A stretch of DNA of 51,330 nucleotides from Oscillospiraceae bacterium (GCA_009779845.1 WRBE01000013.1:1-51330), one strand, 5' to 3'. Positions 7,552-15,824 are shown, counted from the first letter of the stretch. Notes: generated by a model from the sequence alone, not told the origin. Made by a program: numbers and translations.

Positions 7552-8754
7552 CTAGTCCACCTGTGGTTGTATTTGGAAGAACCTGAGAATGTCTTCATTC
7601 ATCTCATCCGCGGTTCTATACCCTACATGCTGTCCATCTATATAGATCGAAAATGTACCATCGCCGTTGTCAATGAGAAAGGCTTCTTCTGCTCTGAATG
7701 CCTCTTCGCTTATATCTGCGTCAGCATGGTCGATGGGACGCTCTATACCATCACTAACATGCTGATAATCACTCTCCCAATGCGCCGGTAATATGATGAA
7801 CATATAAGACAACACGAACAATGCACCAAGTGCAAGGTAAAAGCACACGCTGGCAAAGGTTCGTTTTTTAGACGATTTATCATTCTCACGTAGAGCCAAT
7901 AAATGAAATCTATCAGCAACTTCGTCCTGTGAGCGGGCTAACATATTCCCGGTGACCAGAATATCGTTTGCCTCTGCACCGCAAAGGCGGAGGATGCCAT
8001 CCACATAATGCTGGGGGTCTTCGTCAGACATCGCTACAGCGAAATAATCACATTTGAGCTCTTGCGTAAAAAAGACATTGTTTTTTAGCACATAGACCAA
8101 AGGATTCCACCAGAACACGCAACAGAACAAGTACATAAAGTAAGTAATAAGATGATCTTTGTTTTCAATGTGTTTCCACTCGTGCCTGAGAATGGTGTGT
8201 AGCTCTTCATCTGTAAAATCAACGTCTTCGGGCAAGTATATGTGGGGCTTAATCCCGGCTGTAAACGGTATTTTCATTGGTGTTCGGAATACACGCCCCT
8301 GTGATGTTGGCCCGGTTATGTTCGTCAATATTGCTTGGGCTTTTTCATCGGGAACATATTCAAACAGAGAAATGATCTGGTACGCTTTCCGATACCGCAG
8401 TACAAGCCGTATCAAAAGTATAATCGACACGCTACCCCATATGAGAGAAAGGGTATGGAGCACATTGAACGAAAAACCAAACATCGTGTTGGATATGACC
8501 TCATATCTCAATAAGTCAATGATTGCCGGGAAAATCGTCTCAGATAATATATGTATCACGCCAGCAGGCGGTTGAATGGGAACAAACATCCGAACCAAAC
8601 TCAAAATCAATAGTATCGCTAAGGGCCGAACAGAGAATTTAATGGGGTATTTCAATTTCCGCATGAGCAAGCTTAGTAAGACAAACGCATTAAACCATAG
8701 CGAACCCATCAGGAAAGTATAGAGCGAAACGAAATGAAAAATTGTAATCCCCAT
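7552..8754 (-). CDS. BlaR1/MecR1-family M56 membrane metalloprotease, without penicillin-binding sensor domain
   Basis: A 400-residue membrane protein. Four hydrophobic segments are visible (about residues 5-30, 43-60, 92-118 and, after the protease domain, 313-336). The zinc protease motif HEWKH (191-195) with downstream QELKCD (Glu232 as likely third ligand) is the M56 signature. In BlaR1 and MecR1 the sensor domain is a penicillin-binding transpeptidase fold of about 250 residues; here only about 65 residues follow the last membrane segment (GDGTFSIYIDGQHVGYRTAD). The signal detected is therefore probably not a beta-lactam acyl-enzyme. The start is placed at ATG 8754, 13 nt after the blaI stop; the longer frame overlaps blaI and is less likely. 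Confidence 0.88.
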   Translation of the reverse strand: MGITIFHFVSLYTFLMGSLWFNAFVLLSLLMRKLKYPIKFSVRPLAILLILSLVRMFVPIQPPAGVIHILSETIFPAIIDLLRYEVISNTMFGFSFNVLHTLSLIWGSVSIILLIRLVLRYRKAYQIISLFEYVPDEKAQAILTNITGPTSQGRVFRTPMKIPFTAGIKPHIYLPEDVDFTDEELHTILRHEWKHIENKDHLITYFMYLFCCVFWWNPLVYVLKNNVFFTQELKCDYFAVAMSDEDPQHYVDGILRLCGAEANDILVTGNMLARSQDEVADRFHLLALRENDKSSKKRTFASVCFYLALGALFVLSYMFIILPAHWESDYQHVSDGIERPIDHADADISEEAFRAEEAFLIDNGDGTFSIYIDGQHVGYRTADEMNEDILRFFQIQPQVD

Positions 8755-8767
8755 GGCATGTCCCCAA

Positions 8768-9124
8768 CTATTTTTTCTTCTTGAGAACCCAACCTTGATC
8801 AATGAGCGCCCCTGCGGCCTTTTCATCACCCACAATTGTTTCGATCAGACCCACAACATCAAAACCGGATTCCTGTATTTGCGAAAGCGCATATTGCCCT
8901 GCTGTTAGGGCGGGAATATAAGCGGCGGCGGCTCTGCCGGTGGTGGGTATGTAACGGTCTAACACTACGGCGGCCTTCGCTTGCAATGTTCTCAAAATAA
9001 CGTGGATGGATGTTTCTTTCCATGTCCGTTTCGGCGAGGCCGCCACAATATCAGTAGCAGTCATAGGTGTTCCGCTTTTCCAAAGGACATGCATAATCTC
9101 CAGTTCTATATTGGTCAGCTTCAT
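8768..9124 (-). CDS. BlaI/MecI-family transcriptional repressor
   Basis: A 118-residue winged-helix repressor. MKLTNIELEIMHVLWKSG and MTATDIVAAS are the typical BlaI N-terminal DNA-binding part, followed by KETSIHVILRTLQAKAAVVLDR and the wing GRAAAAYIPALTAGQYA. The family binds dyads in its own promoter as a dimer and is inactivated by cleavage when the cognate BlaR1 protease is triggered. GAGGAG sits before the ATG. It is first in the unit blaI-blaR1-secreted protein. No beta-lactamase or mec gene is present nearby, so the regulated output is probably the small secreted protein. Confidence 0.9.
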   Translation of the reverse strand: MKLTNIELEIMHVLWKSGTPMTATDIVAASPKRTWKETSIHVILRTLQAKAAVVLDRYIPTTGRAAAAYIPALTAGQYALSQIQESGFDVVGLIETIVGDEKAAGALIDQGWVLKKKK

Positions 9125-9199
9125 GGCAATCTCCTCAAGACGGCCTGTCCGGCGATATTTCTACTGTATATCGACCCCATTCACCGCATTCATATGTTG

Positions 9200-9214
9200 G
9201 ATTACATTATAATC
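9200..9214 (-). promoter_or_regulatory. blaI promoter -10 inside a candidate BlaI operator
   Basis: On the minus strand GATTATAATGTAATC is an inverted repeat (GATTA/TAATC around 5 nt) that contains a perfect TATAAT (9206-9211) about 80 nt before the blaI ATG. An operator covering the -10 box would fit autorepression by BlaI. No good -35 box is seen. A second weak dyad GATAT/ATATC lies at 9155-9173. Confidence 0.5.
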
Positions 9215-9351
9215 AAAAATGTTTATGGAACATGTCGAAAATCATAATCAATAAGGTTCTTTTTTTGAAACTTTCTGTCGAAAACCATAGGATGTGGAGG
9301 TTTTGTTAAAATTTTTTGTGTTTTGACTATCATGTTCTTCCATGAGCGGAC

Positions 9352-9394
9352 AAAAAAGCACAAACCCCGTAGTTATGCGATTACAGGATTTGTG
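9352..9394 (-). terminator. Rho-independent terminator of the his operon
   Basis: On the minus strand CACAAATCCTGTA pairs with TACGGGGTTTGTG (13 bp with wobbles) and is followed by CTTTTTT. It starts 27 nt after the hisIE stop. Confidence 0.8.
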
Positions 9395-9420
9395 GTTGTG
9401 TTCTTTATTTATTGCTCTAC

Positions 9421-10041
9421 TTAATAACGTCCCTTCTCACTCGGTGTCTTCAAGTTCCCCTGCACCTGATGTCGTCGAGCGAGCTCTGCTTGGATGTCCT
9501 GTATAGACATCCCCTGGGTAAACAGCAACACCAATACGTGATAGGCCAAATCCGAAACCTCACCCGCCAATTGGGTGGGGTCTCCATTTTTGGCGGCGAG
9601 GATGGTCTCTGTGGCCTCTTCACCGATTTTTTTGCAGATTTTGTCCAGTCCTTGGTCTAGTAGATAGTTGGTGTAGGATTTCTCCTTGGGGTTTGCCTGC
9701 CGCTCTGCAATTTGGGTATAGACTTGGTTTAGGATGTGAAACGCCCCGGCTTCGTCGCCGAAACAGCTCATACTGCCGGTGTGACAGGCCCCTTGGCCGG
9801 TCTGCTCTACTTGAATCAACAGAGTATCTTGGTCACAATCAAAGGCCATGGAACGGATTTTTTGCACATTGCCGGAAGTGGCACCCTTGTGCCAAAGTTC
9901 CCTGCGGCTTCGAGACCAGAAGCAGGTCTCGCCGTGTTGTTGCATGAAGTCATAGCTCTCTTGGTTGACATACGCCAACATCAACACCCGGCCTGTGTAA
10001 AAGTCTTGCACGATGGCGGGGATGAGTCCTTCTATCTGCAT
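9421..10041 (-). CDS. hisIE: Bifunctional phosphoribosyl-AMP cyclohydrolase / phosphoribosyl-ATP pyrophosphatase
   Basis: Catalyses steps 2 and 3 of histidine synthesis. The 206-residue protein has HisI first ([39 protein letters not shown], and a zinc region with [21 protein letters not shown]). HisE follows from about residue 110 ([50 protein letters not shown]). This is the usual bacterial fusion order and length. AAGGAGG precedes the ATG. It overlaps the 3' end of the hisAF fusion gene by 10 nt and is the last gene before the operon terminator. Confidence 0.96.
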   Translation of the reverse strand: MQIEGLIPAIVQDFYTGRVLMLAYVNQESYDFMQQHGETCFWSRSRRELWHKGATSGNVQKIRSMAFDCDQDTLLIQVEQTGQGACHTGSMSCFGDEAGAFHILNQVYTQIAERQANPKEKSYTNYLLDQGLDKICKKIGEEATETILAAKNGDPTQLAGEVSDLAYHVLVLLFTQGMSIQDIQAELARRHQVQGNLKTPSEKGRY

Positions 10042-11456
10042 GGGAACCCCTCCTTTGCCATGGCGGTTTTCACCTCACCCACGGTGGCTTTGCCGTAGTG
10101 GAAGAGACTGGCCACAAGAGCCGCATCACAATCGGTTTGCCGGAACACGTCAATGATATCTTGTACCGATCCGCAACCGCCGCTGGCGATGACGGGAATA
10201 GACACCGCCTCACAGACAGCCTTGGTGTGTGGGATGTCATAGCCCCCTTGGGTGCCGTCGCCCCCCATGGAGGTAAAGAGAATTTCCCCCGCCCCCAACG
10301 CTTCGCACTCTCTGGCCCAGTCTACAATGTCCTTGCCTGTGCCCTTGGTGCCGCCAGCCACCATGACCTCACGGCCGTTGCCGTCAATGGCTACCACGAT
10401 TCGGTCACTGCCGAAAGCTTCACTGGCCTCTTTGATGAGGGTGGGGTTTTTCACGGCGGCGGAGTTGATAGACACCTTGGCGGCTCCATACTCTAGGGCT
10501 TTTGCCACGTCATCCACCGTCCGAATCCCGCCGCCGAGGGTCAGGGGTACCGTCAGCTCTGTGGCCGCTCGGCGCAGCAGGGCATACATGGTGTCCCGCT
10601 CTTCGTTGGTGGCGGTGATATCTAAGAGGACAATCTCATCCGCCCCTTGTTCTTCGTAACGTTTGGCAATTTCAATCGGGTCGCCAATATCGGCCAAATC
10701 CACAAAGTTTACGCCCTTGACCACTCGACCATTTACCGTGTCTAAGCAGGGGATAATGCGCTTGGAGAGCAGTTTGCATAAATCGACCCGACCTTCGTAG
10801 AACGCCTTGCCCACAATAACCCCGGCGTACTTGTTTGCCCGGCGGATATCCGCCTCACTGCTGACCCCGCCGGAGACAATGACGTCAATGCCTTGTATTT
10901 GTTCATACATGTCCCAGTTGGGAGAGGTGAGGGTGCCGTCTCGCCCGATATCCGTCACGACGATGGTTTGTACGCCGATGGCTTTGAGGGTTTCGATAAA
11001 TGTCAAATAATCCGCACCGCTGTCTTGTAGCCAGCCGGACACGGCTACTTTTCCGTCCCGCACGTCTACCCCAACCACGATTTTTTCCGGCCCGTGGCGG
11101 GCGATCATGTCACGGACAAAATCGGGATGTTTCACGGCAATGGTGCCAAGGATGACCCGGTTTACGCCCAACTCGTCTAGGTACATGTCCACGGTCTCTG
11201 CCGAGCGGATGCCGCCACCCACTTGGATGGGGATGTCTGCTGCCCCTCGGATACGGCGAATGGTATCTAGGTTCGCCGTGTTGCCGTCTCGGGCGCCGTC
11301 TAGGTCTACAATGTGGAGATACGTTGCACCCATATCTGCAAACTGACGGGCCAGCTCTGCTGGGTCTTGGCTGTAGACCGTTTTTTGGGCATAGTCCCCT
11401 TGGAACAACCGCACCGCCTCGCCGTTTTGCAGATCAATTGCCGGAATGATGTTCAT
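10032..11456 (-). CDS. hisAF: HisA-HisF fusion: ProFAR isomerase joined to imidazole-glycerol-phosphate synthase cyclase subunit
   Basis: A single uninterrupted 474-residue frame contains two complete (beta/alpha)8 enzymes. Residues 1-229 are HisA, with [17 protein letters not shown], the catalytic Asp8 and Asp131 (GVDVRDG) and phosphate-binding GGGIRS. Residues 230-474 are HisF, with [18 protein letters not shown], Asp239 and Asp358, which correspond to the essential Asp11 and Asp130 of HisF, and [10 protein letters not shown]. The HisA part ends about 10 residues early, so the joint is almost linkerless. HisF needs ammonia from the glutaminase HisH; no hisH lies in the operon although it normally precedes hisA. 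The start at 11456 abuts the hisB stop at 11457. A sequencing error that removed a stop is possible but would need to hit exactly the junction. Confidence 0.93.
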   Translation of the reverse strand: MNIIPAIDLQNGEAVRLFQGDYAQKTVYSQDPAELARQFADMGATYLHIVDLDGARDGNTANLDTIRRIRGAADIPIQVGGGIRSAETVDMYLDELGVNRVILGTIAVKHPDFVRDMIARHGPEKIVVGVDVRDGKVAVSGWLQDSGADYLTFIETLKAIGVQTIVVTDIGRDGTLTSPNWDMYEQIQGIDVIVSGGVSSEADIRRANKYAGVIVGKAFYEGRVDLCKLLSKRIIPCLDTVNGRVVKGVNFVDLADIGDPIEIAKRYEEQGADEIVLLDITATNEERDTMYALLRRAATELTVPLTLGGGIRTVDDVAKALEYGAAKVSINSAAVKNPTLIKEASEAFGSDRIVVAIDGNGREVMVAGGTKGTGKDIVDWARECEALGAGEILFTSMGGDGTQGGYDIPHTKAVCEAVSIPVIASGGCGSVQDIIDVFRQTDCDAALVASLFHYGKATVGEVKTAMAKEGFPCR

Positions 11457-12038
11457 TTACAGCACCCCCTTGGTGGAAGGGATTACCCCGCTACCAGTGA
11501 GAGAGATGGCTTGGCCCAATGCCACGCCAAAGGCTTTGAACATGGCCTCAATAATATGGTGGGTATTCTTGCCATAGGCGAGGTTGATGTGCAAGGTAAT
11601 ACCCGCTTGCAACGCCACCGCGCGGAAAAATTCTTCCACCAGCTCCGTCTCAAACGCCCCCACCTGCTGGGCGGGAAGCTCGGCGTGAAACACCAGAAAC
11701 CCGCGGCCTGAAATGTCTAGTACACAGTGAACCAACGCCTCATCCATAGGCAGCGATACCGAGCCATACCGGGCGATGCCCCGCTTATCGCCCAATGTCT
11801 TCCCAATGGCTTGCCCTAGGGCGATGCCCACATCTTCCACCGTGTGGTGTCCGTCAATGTGCAAGTCTCCCTCACAGGCAATATCCAGCGTAATCCCTGC
11901 CCGAAAGGCGAAGAGGGTGAGCATGTGGTCGAAAAACCCGATGCTTGTGGCAATACTGCCCTCTCCCGTCCGGTCTAAGTTGAGTCCGATGCGGATGTCT
12001 GTCTCTTTGGTGACTCGTTCTAGTACTGTTTCACGCAT
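11457..12038 (-). CDS. hisB: Imidazoleglycerol-phosphate dehydratase
   Basis: Dehydrates IGP to imidazole-acetol phosphate, step 7 of the pathway. The 193-residue monofunctional form carries the metal-binding duplicated motifs HHTVEDVGIALGQ (about residue 64) and HHIIEAMFKAFG (about residue 161), plus FFDHMLTLFAF and HVEF-type GDLHIDGHH. There is no N-terminal histidinol-phosphatase domain, so that activity must be encoded elsewhere. It overlaps hisC by 19 nt and abuts hisAF, which suggests translational coupling. Confidence 0.96.
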   Translation of the reverse strand: MRETVLERVTKETDIRIGLNLDRTGEGSIATSIGFFDHMLTLFAFRAGITLDIACEGDLHIDGHHTVEDVGIALGQAIGKTLGDKRGIARYGSVSLPMDEALVHCVLDISGRGFLVFHAELPAQQVGAFETELVEEFFRAVALQAGITLHINLAYGKNTHHIIEAMFKAFGVALGQAISLTGSGVIPSTKGVL

Positions 12039-13063
12039 TGCAAAAACGCCTCCATTTCTTCTTCTGTGCCGATGGTAACCCGGAGAAAATCCGTGAGTCT
12101 CGGCTTATTCCAATATCGCACTAAAATCTTGTGGGACAATAGATACTCATATAGTTTGATGGCCTCGGGTACCCGAACCAAGAGAAAATTGGTCTGGGAG
12201 GGGAGGGAGGGGTAGCCCATTTCTTGTAAGGCCGCCGCAGTCCGCTCTCTGGTCTGGATGATCCGCTGTCGGGTGTCGTCCCAATAGGCGGTGTCCGCCA
12301 TGGAAGCGGAGGCGCATACTTGGGCCAGCGTGTCTAGGGGGTAGGAGTTAAACGAGTGCTTCATCCGCTGTAGCCCGTCTATCAAATCCACATGCCCCAC
12401 GGCGTAGCCCACCCGGAGACCTGCCAGAGAATGGGACTTAGAAAACGTCCGCACCACCAGTAGGTTGTCATACTTCGGCACCAAGGAGATTGCACTCTCT
12501 TCGGCGGAAAAGTCGATATATGCCTCATCCACCAGCACCACACCCTTTGGGTTTTGCCGAAGGATTTGTTCAATCTCACCCAACGTGAGGGCGATGCCCG
12601 TAGGGGCGTTGGGGTTTGCAATGACCACCCCCGGTGCGTCTTGATAGGCGGCGGGGTTAATGGTGAAATCCTCACCCAATGGCTGTTTTTCCACCCCCAC
12701 ATCAAACAATTGCGCCCAGACCGGGTAGAAACCGTAAGAAATATCCGGGATGCGCACCCCTTGCTTTCCGCCGAAAAAGGCACCAAAGGCCAGCGCCAGC
12801 ACCTCATCCGACCCATTGCCCACAAAGGTATTTTCTGCCGGGACACCCAGCTGCTTTGCCAGCGTGTCCATGAGCATCTTACTGTCGCTGTCCGGGTAGA
12901 GCCGGAGGGCGGTGAGGTCAGAGGACTCCAACACCTCCGCCACCTTAGGGGAGGGGGGATAGGGATTTTCGTTGGTGTTGAGTTTTACCCAGCCTGGCCC
13001 TTGGGGCTGGATACCCGGCACATAGGGGACGATGTCCGCCGCTGTCTTGCTAAGATAGGACAT
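12020..13063 (-). CDS. hisC: Histidinol-phosphate aminotransferase
   Basis: PLP-dependent transaminase for step 8 (imidazole-acetol phosphate to histidinol phosphate). The 347-residue fold type I protein has KLNTNENPYPPSPKV, GNGSDEVLALAF, the Asn/Pro region VIANPNAPTGIALT, the Asp/Tyr cofactor segment VLVDEAYIDFS, and the Schiff-base lysine in TFSKSHSLAGLRVGYAVG. It lies 3 nt after hisD and overlaps hisB by 19 nt. Confidence 0.96.
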   Translation of the reverse strand: MSYLSKTAADIVPYVPGIQPQGPGWVKLNTNENPYPPSPKVAEVLESSDLTALRLYPDSDSKMLMDTLAKQLGVPAENTFVGNGSDEVLALAFGAFFGGKQGVRIPDISYGFYPVWAQLFDVGVEKQPLGEDFTINPAAYQDAPGVVIANPNAPTGIALTLGEIEQILRQNPKGVVLVDEAYIDFSAEESAISLVPKYDNLLVVRTFSKSHSLAGLRVGYAVGHVDLIDGLQRMKHSFNSYPLDTLAQVCASASMADTAYWDDTRQRIIQTRERTAAALQEMGYPSLPSQTNFLLVRVPEAIKLYEYLLSHKILVRYWNKPRLTDFLRVTIGTEEEMEAFLQCVKQY

Positions 13064-13066
13064 GGC

Positions 13067-14341
13067 TTATTTCCCCTCCTCTTCCTCAAACCGCACGGCA
13101 ACACTGTTGGCGTGGGCATCTAGACCCTCTAAATTTGCAAAGGCAATCACATCGTCTTTTAATGCATCTAATGCCGGGCGGGGGTAGTAGCTGTAGGCAC
13201 TCCATTTCACAAAGTCCTGTACGCCGAGGGGGGAGTAGAACTTCGCAGTCCCCCCGGTGGGCAGTACGTGGTTGGTGCCGCTCATATAGTCGCCCAACGC
13301 CTCCGGCGTGTGTTCACCGAGAAAAATGGAGCCTGCGTTTTGCACTTTTGGGAGGGTTGCCAAGGGGTTCACGGTTAAAATCTCCAAATGCTCCGGTGCA
13401 AGGTCATTGGAGAGGGAAAAGGCTGCATCCATGTCCTCCACCAAAATCGCCGCACCATATCGGGCGAGGGATTCTTCGATAATCTCTTTCCGGTTCAGGC
13501 CCTTAATCTGCCGGGCAAGTTCCGCCTCCACCGCACCGATTAACGGCTCGCTGGTGGTCACCAGAATCGCACTGGACAGCACGTCATGTTCCGCTTGGCT
13601 CATGAGGTCGGCGGCGATGTATTTGGGGTTGGCCCCCTCGTCAGCGATAATCAAAATCTCTGACGGTCCCGCCACCATGTCAATGTCCACGTCCCCATAG
13701 ACCATCCGCTTGGCGGTGGCTACATAGGCGTTCCCCGGCCCCACGATTTTGTCTGCCTTGGGGATAGACTCTGTACCATAAGCCGCTGCCGCCACCGCTT
13801 GTGCGCCGCCGATTTTATAGATGGTGTACACCCCGCAACAGGCCGCCGCTGCGAGGATGGTATCCGGCACCTTGCCGTCGGCCTTCACCGGCGTGAAGAT
13901 GGCAATATCCTGCACCCCCGCTAAGGTGGCGGGAATGGCGTTCATGAGCACCGAGGACGGATATGCCGCCGTCCCGCCGGGGACGTAGAGGGCTACCCGG
14001 CGCAGGGGCCTTACAATCTGCCCCATCTGTACGCCGTCGTCTTTGTACACGCTCCAAGATTTCTCAATCTGGTTGGCGTGGAACTCTGCAATCTGCTCAC
14101 AGGCACGGCCCATAATCCGCAGATAATCCTCGCTGACTTGGCCCAGAGCTTCTTTGATTTCCGCTTCCGTGACCAGCAGGGCATTCCCTGTAAACCCGTC
14201 AAACTCTGCAGCATAGCGGCGGACGGCCTCGTCCCCATTTTGCCGCACATCCGCCAGAATGGCTTGGACAGAGCGGGTAATTTTTGCGCTGACCTCAACT
14301 TTTCTGTCGGCAAGACCGTCTAAGGTTCTATTTAATCGCAT
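13067..14341 (-). CDS. hisD: Histidinol dehydrogenase
   Basis: NAD-dependent four-electron oxidation of histidinol to histidine, the last pathway step. The 424-residue length is typical. Motifs include RPLRRVALYVPGGTAAYPS, KIVGPGNAYVATAKR, VAGPSEILIIADEGANPKYI, and the zinc/catalytic segment DLMSQAEHDVLSSAILVT. The C-terminal EHLEILTV and GDYMSGTNHVLPTGGTA are also family hallmarks. It overlaps hisG by 14 nt. Confidence 0.96.
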   Translation of the reverse strand: MRLNRTLDGLADRKVEVSAKITRSVQAILADVRQNGDEAVRRYAAEFDGFTGNALLVTEAEIKEALGQVSEDYLRIMGRACEQIAEFHANQIEKSWSVYKDDGVQMGQIVRPLRRVALYVPGGTAAYPSSVLMNAIPATLAGVQDIAIFTPVKADGKVPDTILAAAACCGVYTIYKIGGAQAVAAAAYGTESIPKADKIVGPGNAYVATAKRMVYGDVDIDMVAGPSEILIIADEGANPKYIAADLMSQAEHDVLSSAILVTTSEPLIGAVEAELARQIKGLNRKEIIEESLARYGAAILVEDMDAAFSLSNDLAPEHLEILTVNPLATLPKVQNAGSIFLGEHTPEALGDYMSGTNHVLPTGGTAKFYSPLGVQDFVKWSAYSYYPRPALDALKDDVIAFANLEGLDAHANSVAVRFEEEEGK

Positions 14342-15038
14342 CTTTCAGCACCTCAATCATGGGCAAAATTTGGGGGTCATACTTCAAGGCCGCCCGGCTG
14401 ACCAGCAGTTTGGTTTGTATCTCCATGGCTTCCTCAAAGATAATCAGCCCGTTCTCCTCTAGGGCACGGCCGGTCTCTACAATGTCAAAGATGGCATCGA
14501 CATCGGCGTGTTTCGGCATGATTTCAGACGAGCCGGTGATGGTAACGATGTCAATTGCCATTCCTTTGCCATCGAAATACTTGGCGGCAATATGGGGATG
14601 CTGTGTGGCCACGGTCATAATCTTTTCGTGATCGCTTTTGCATTTCTCATAAAAACTCTGCCGCTCTGGCAAACCCGCCACGCAAAAACGTGTACCCTTG
14701 CAGAGATCTAAACTAGGAAGCAGATCACTGACAAAATTGTCCCCCCGCATGGAACGGCTGGCGACAGACACGCTGGACAGCTCATACTCCCGATAGCAGT
14801 CAAAGGCCGAGACCCCCATATCCGCCCAGTTCTTGTCAATGTACTGAGGGATATCGGCAATGCGAACCAAAAGGAACGTGGCGCGACCGCAGTCGCTGAA
14901 AAATTCCAGTTGCTTCCGTGACTTTTTGGCAATCTCTTGTTCTAGCTCCGCCGACTGATAACCCGCCTGCTGAAACATGGCGTAGGCTTTGGCTAACAAT
15001 CGCTGGCCCTTGGGTAGTGCGATTTCGATTTTTCTCAT
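14328..15038 (-). CDS. hisG: ATP phosphoribosyltransferase, short catalytic form
   Basis: Condenses ATP and PRPP, the committed and normally feedback-inhibited step. The 236-residue protein begins MRKIEIALPKGQRLLAKAYA. It contains DCGRATFLLVRIADIPQYI and the PRPP-loop-like ITGSSEIMPKHADVDAIFDIVETG. Its length fits the short HisG, which lacks the C-terminal regulatory domain and needs the HisRS-like partner HisZ. No hisZ is next to it. TTGGAGG precedes the ATG, in the 3' arm region of the leader terminator, so the leader controls access to this first gene. Confidence 0.92.
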   Translation of the reverse strand: MRKIEIALPKGQRLLAKAYAMFQQAGYQSAELEQEIAKKSRKQLEFFSDCGRATFLLVRIADIPQYIDKNWADMGVSAFDCYREYELSSVSVASRSMRGDNFVSDLLPSLDLCKGTRFCVAGLPERQSFYEKCKSDHEKIMTVATQHPHIAAKYFDGKGMAIDIVTITGSSEIMPKHADVDAIFDIVETGRALEENGLIIFEEAMEIQTKLLVSRAALKYDPQILPMIEVLKDAIK

Positions 15039-15060
15039 GGTTGATTAAAAACCTCCAACA

Positions 15061-15090
15061 TATAAAATACCCCATGCAAGTGGAGTTGCA
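15061..15090 (-). terminator. his leader attenuator terminator
   Basis: On the minus strand ACCCCATGCAA pairs perfectly with TTGCATGGGGT (11 bp, loop CTCCAC) and is followed by ATTTTATA, 20 nt before the hisG ribosome binding site region. Its 5' arm AACCCCATG is exactly complementary to CATGGGGTT inside the leader peptide frame (15142-15150), giving a 9-bp alternative antiterminator. The U-tract is short, so termination may be partial. Confidence 0.75.
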
Positions 15091-15123
15091 TGGGGTTGCT
15101 GTCACAATATTACGCCGAGACGA

Positions 15124-15216
15124 TTATGGAAAGACGGCGAAAACCCCATGTCGAATATGGTGTACATGATGATGTACACCTGCATGGGAATGGGTTGTGG
15201 GGATAAGTCTTGTCAT
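15124..15216 (-). CDS. hisL: his operon leader peptide (attenuation, His-rich)
   Basis: A 30-codon frame with ATG at 15216, preceded by AAAAGGA 8 nt upstream. It starts MTRLIPTTHSHAGVHHHVHH and ends IRHGVFAVFP. Eight of 30 residues are His, including CAT-CAT-CAT-GTA-CAC-CAT. Those codons lie in a hairpin GGTGTACAT/ATGTACACC. The late codons CAT-GGG-GTT form the antiterminator strand. Expected logic: when charged tRNA-His is scarce the ribosome stalls at the His run, CATGGGGTT stays free, pairs with the terminator 5' arm and the operon is read. When histidine is plentiful the ribosome runs to the stop, covers that strand and the terminator forms. The organisation mirrors enterobacterial hisL, but is inferred here from sequence only. 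Confidence 0.88.
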   Translation of the reverse strand: MTRLIPTTHSHAGVHHHVHHIRHGVFAVFP

Positions 15217-15254
15217 TGCTATCGTCCTTTTAAATGGAAATACTTACATGATAT

Positions 15255-15283
15255 ATTGTGGCATATTTTTATGTGCTTGTCAA
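15255..15283 (-). promoter_or_regulatory. his operon promoter
   Basis: On the minus strand TTGACA (15278-15283), a 17-nt spacer, then CACAAT (15255-15260). The predicted transcription start near 15248 gives a leader of about 210 nt containing the leader peptide and attenuator. Confidence 0.75.
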
Positions 15284-15284
15284 G

Positions 15285-15350
15285 GGGGAATTTTACTGCG
15301 GTAGCGAGGTAGTGTAACAATGCATCTCACTTCGCCACAAAATTCCCCCG
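15285..15350. repeat. Long imperfect hairpin at the end of mecA-like gene
   Basis: GGGGGAATTTT (15285-15295) and AAAATTCCCCC (15340-15350) are perfect inverted arms around 44 nt that can partly pair further (GTGGCGAAGTG with the region around 15300-15312). It overlaps the 3' end of the minus-strand adaptor gene and touches the his -35 box. It may end the upstream transcript, but has no U-run. Confidence 0.4.
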
Positions 15351-15824
15351 CAGACACGCAATGGCCGAGTTTGTAATCAACATCTGCCCCTGCTCTTCCC
15401 AGTGGGCGGGGAGACAGGCCGCTCCCATGAGCGGCTCTCCGTACTCATAAAGCACCGCCGGGGGCCGGTCTCCTTCATAGGGGTATATGGTAAGTACGTA
15501 ACCACTTTCTGTACGAGCAAGGCTGGAGGGCAACAGTTCCGGCGCTAGATGAGCTGCCTGTACCAAGGGCTCAAACGTAGCAAAGAAAAAATGTTTCGGG
15601 ACACCGGACTTCCGCCGGGCGAACAGAAGTACAGAATCTCTGCCCGGATATACCTCTAACTCTGCGGCCTCCCATCTGTCCAGACGTGTTTCTGACAAGG
15701 CCAATTTGAGCAAACCCATGGCATCCTCCCGCCCGATGGTGTCCGGTGTGAGGCGGTAGGTGCGCAGCTCCGCTTCGGTGATGTATACGCTCATGGCACG
15801 GGTGCCAATGTGGTTGATGGTCAT
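15327..15824 (-). CDS. MecA-like ClpC adaptor protein
   Basis: A 165-residue protein resembling MecA throughout. The N-terminal part has VYITEAELRTYRLTPDTIGR, and the centre has FFFATFEPLVQAAHLAPELL and SLARTESGYVLTIYPYEG. The end is LYEYGEPL, then EEQGQMLITNSAIACLRGNF, the pattern of the MecA C-terminal domain that binds ClpC. It is shorter than Bacillus MecA (about 220 residues), with a reduced acidic linker. MecA proteins deliver substrates such as ComK to ClpCP. AAGGAGC lies 7 nt before the ATG at 15824. It is upstream of, and co-directional with, the his operon but separated by the his promoter. Assignment is by motif memory, so moderate confidence. Confidence 0.6.
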   Translation of the reverse strand: MTINHIGTRAMSVYITEAELRTYRLTPDTIGREDAMGLLKLALSETRLDRWEAAELEVYPGRDSVLLFARRKSGVPKHFFFATFEPLVQAAHLAPELLPSSLARTESGYVLTIYPYEGDRPPAVLYEYGEPLMGAACLPAHWEEQGQMLITNSAIACLRGNFVAK

